Below are positions 6,118-7,431 of a DNA stretch of 7,431 nt, one piece after another. Origin of the DNA: an uncultured Acholeplasmataceae bacterium (GTDB lineage: Bacteria; Bacillota_I; Bacilli_A; Acholeplasmatales; Acholeplasmataceae); NCBI GenBank assembly GCA_937983315.1, contig CALKAH010000333.1, positions 1-7,431 on the forward strand. The letters run 5' to 3'. The notes under the pieces were generated by a model, which had not been told where the DNA came from, ran no database searches, and saw nothing but the letters and a program-made list of their open reading frames with translations. Positions within the stretch are counted from its first letter, which is position 1; each line of letters opens with the position of its first letter. The position numbers were made by a program, and so were the translations under genes.

Positions 6118-7008
6118 ATGAAAATACAGGCTGCACCCTATCAACTCATCACGAATCAAGATCCAATAACCATCACGATGGGGAATTTCGATGGTCTACA
6201 TTTGGGTCACCAACAGCTTATTGAACGTGTGCTTTCGTATCCGGATACAAAGCATGGTGTTTTAACATTTGACCCACATCCATCTTCTGTCCTTCGCAAA
6301 CAATCATTTAGAACCTTGACACAAAAAGAAGATAAAATCAATCTATTCGCGAAATATCCTTTGGATTATGCATTTATTGTGGAATTCAACTTAGCATTTT
6401 CACAATTATCAGTCGATGAATTCATTCAATTTTTGCGCAATCTTCATGTAAAACGTCTCGTCATTGGACGTGATGCACGCTTTGGTTATCGTGGAGAAGG
6501 AACGATTGCCGATTTAAAGAAATACTTCTTTGTTGATGTCGTTGAAGACTTAGTTTATAACCATACCCGTGTATCAACGACCTACATCAAAGACTTTTTA
6601 TCCATGGGTGATTTAGGTTCTGCACGAAAACTCCTTAATCGCCATTATGATGTTAAGGGGATTGTTGTACATGGCAATCGGATTGGTCATAAGCTTGGTT
6701 ATCCTACAGCCAATATTGATTTTGGAAACTATTTTCTTCCACAAAGTGGAGTTTATTATGTGAAAGTCATGGTTGATGACATCTGGTATCACGCCATGGC
6801 AAATATTGGTAATAACCCAACACTCAATTATAGTTTTGACAAACGATTAGAGATTCATATCCTTGATTTCAATAAAAACATATATGGAAAAAGGATCACT
6901 GTCGTCTTCCTTCATTACTTACGTCAAGAGCTCAAATTCAGAAATAAGAAAGAACTGATTGAGCAAATTAAGAAAGATGAAGCGGCCATTCGAAAATTAA
7001 TCATTTAA
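6118..7008 (+). CDS. ribF: Bifunctional riboflavin kinase / FAD synthetase
   Basis: This enzyme phosphorylates riboflavin to FMN (EC 2.7.1.26) and adenylylates FMN to FAD (EC 2.7.7.2). The 296-residue product has the normal two-domain layout. The N-terminal nucleotidyltransferase domain (about 1-170) carries GNFDGLHLGH (22-31), FDPHP (51-55), VIGRDARFGYRGEGT (115-129) and RVSTTYIKDFL (151-161). The last two match the VG.D.RFG and SST.IR blocks, with minor substitutions. The C-terminal riboflavin kinase domain (about 178-296) has GNRIGHKLGYPTANID (186-201), GVYYV (211-215), NIGNNPT (229-235) and FLHYLRQELKF (264-274). AAAGGAG (6107-6113) overlaps the truB stop and sits 4 nt before the ATG. No rpsO gene follows, unlike many Bacillota; darA comes next under its own promoter. 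Confidence 0.96.
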   Translation: MKIQAAPYQLITNQDPITITMGNFDGLHLGHQQLIERVLSYPDTKHGVLTFDPHPSSVLRKQSFRTLTQKEDKINLFAKYPLDYAFIVEFNLAFSQLSVDEFIQFLRNLHVKRLVIGRDARFGYRGEGTIADLKKYFFVDVVEDLVYNHTRVSTTYIKDFLSMGDLGSARKLLNRHYDVKGIVVHGNRIGHKLGYPTANIDFGNYFLPQSGVYYVKVMVDDIWYHAMANIGNNPTLNYSFDKRLEIHILDFNKNIYGKRITVVFLHYLRQELKFRNKKELIEQIKKDEAAIRKLII

Positions 7009-7017
7009 AAAAAGATA

Positions 7018-7026
7018 TGTTATAAT
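7018..7026 (+). promoter_or_regulatory. Extended -10 promoter of darA
   Basis: TGTTATAAT is a consensus extended -10 (TGn followed by a perfect TATAAT) in the 38-nt gap after ribF. The best -35 candidate, TTAATC at 6997-7002 with an 18-nt spacer, is weak. A start near 7033 would leave a leader of about 14 nt that is nearly all ribosome site (GAGGTGAT, 7036-7043). No terminator separates ribF from this gene, so read-through is also possible. Confidence 0.7.
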
Positions 7027-7046
7027 AAAGATAACGAGGTGATTAT

Positions 7047-7370
7047 ATGAAACTAATTATCGCAATCGTATCCAATGATGACGCGAACAAGGTTCAAAAA
7101 GCATTAGTGAAAGATCGTTTTTTCTCGACTCGTTTGGCAACCACTGGTGGTTTCTTGCGTGCAGGAAACGTCACGTTTATGATTGGGGTCAACGATGAAA
7201 AAGTTCCACAAGCCTTAGAAATCATCGAAGCACACAGCAAAAAGCGAACAAAACTAGTTCCCAATACCATTGTGAACGAATTTGGTTCATTCTCCGCGTT
7301 ACCCATTGAAGTCGAAGTCGGTGGAGCCACCGTATTTGTTCTCAATGTGGACCAATTTGTCAAAATTTAG
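7047..7370 (+). CDS. darA: Cyclic-di-AMP-binding PII-like receptor (DarA/PstA/YaaQ family)
   Basis: This small PII-like protein forms trimers that bind c-di-AMP. It is known as DarA (YaaQ) in B. subtilis and PstA in Staphylococcus and Listeria, and its downstream target is not settled. The 107-residue product matches the family over its whole length: MKLIIAIVSNDDA at the start, the nucleotide-binding stretch TTGGFLRAGNVTFMIGVND (32-50), a variable loop (about 64-84) and EVEVGGATVFVL (88-99). The missing classic PII signature and the TTGGFLRAGN block separate it from nitrogen PII proteins. GAGGTGAT lies just upstream of the ATG. In B. subtilis the gene lies between tmk and holB; here it stands behind ribF with its own promoter, and another promoter follows, so it seems to be a single-gene unit. 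Its presence implies c-di-AMP synthesis elsewhere in the genome. Confidence 0.93.
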   Translation: MKLIIAIVSNDDANKVQKALVKDRFFSTRLATTGGFLRAGNVTFMIGVNDEKVPQALEIIEAHSKKRTKLVPNTIVNEFGSFSALPIEVEVGGATVFVLNVDQFVKI

Positions 7371-7398
7371 GAAATTAACCTTGCATTTTTGACCAAAT
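7355..7398. repeat. Inverted repeat spanning the darA stop and the following promoter
   Basis: The left arm at roughly 7355-7365 (TTTGTCAAAA core) is the reverse complement of TTTTGACCAAA at 7387-7397, giving about 10 pairs with a single bulged C (7393). The loop is 21 nt and AT-rich. No T-run follows, so it does not look like an intrinsic terminator. The right arm falls between the -35 and -10 of the outgoing promoter, where an operator could lie. Confidence 0.4.
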
Positions 7399-7408
7399 AT
7401 GATACAAT
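7381..7408 (+). promoter_or_regulatory. Promoter for the next gene to the right
   Basis: TTGCAT (7381-7386) and TACAAT (7403-7408) are 16 nt apart, and the -10 is extended by TGA (7400-7402). A start near 7415 followed by AAGGATAG (7424-7431) suggests a short leader with a ribosome site for a + strand gene that begins just beyond the window. No gene content is visible. Confidence 0.6.
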
Positions 7409-7431
7409 GAAAAAGGCGTTAACAAGGATAG

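Noticed and set aside
7094..7363. 89-codon - strand open frame within darA
   Set aside because: It mirrors the conserved darA coding sequence and lacks its own ribosome site.
7389..7394. TTGACC as a -35 box for the outgoing promoter
   Set aside because: It lies only 8 nt from TACAAT, too close for a -35. TTGCAT at 7381-7386 has workable spacing instead.

Overview
The window is a compact, AT-rich stretch of housekeeping genes (two sequence lines counted by hand gave 38% and 42% GC). Products, gene pairs and Gram-positive-type signals (strong AGGAG/GAGGTGAT ribosome sites, TATAAT boxes) point to the Bacillota/Mycoplasmatota side of the tree. An Acholeplasma- or Erysipelotrichia-like genome is my guess, not something the sequence proves. 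TGA is used as a stop (lspA, mutS2) and tryptophan is TGG, so the code is standard and not the Mycoplasma TGA=Trp code. DarA/PstA, MutS2 and RNase HIII together fit low-GC Gram-positives.

Layout. (1) 1-1640: the end of an unidentified membrane-protein gene, then lspA and rluD on the + strand, tightly packed (9-nt gap, then a 26-nt overlap) and ended by an intrinsic terminator. That terminator lies antisense inside the 3' part of rnhC. (2) 1565-2422: rnhC (RNase HIII) on the - strand, overlapping rluD tail to tail by 23 nt. (3) 2482-4803: mutS2, divergent from rnhC across 59 nt. (4) 4815-5216: trxA as its own small unit, with a good sigma-A promoter and a terminator. (5) 5238-7008: truB and ribF as a coupled pair behind a TATAAT box. 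(6) 7018-7370: darA/pstA, a c-di-AMP-binding PII-like protein, behind an extended -10 promoter. A further promoter at 7381-7408 leads out of the window.

The genes serve separate core functions: lipoprotein maturation (LspA), rRNA and tRNA pseudouridylation (RluD, TruB), removal of RNA from RNA/DNA hybrids (RNase HIII), collided-ribosome or recombination surveillance (MutS2), thiol redox (TrxA), FMN/FAD synthesis (RibF) and c-di-AMP sensing (DarA). I see no mobile element, CRISPR array, tRNA, rRNA, riboswitch or defence system. No intergenic gap exceeds 100 nt. I find no convincing undescribed system. The most notable items are the terminator embedded in rnhC, a thioredoxin lacking the usual buried Asp, the divergent rnhC/mutS2 arrangement, very short leaders behind extended -10 promoters, and an inverted repeat around the promoter at the right edge.
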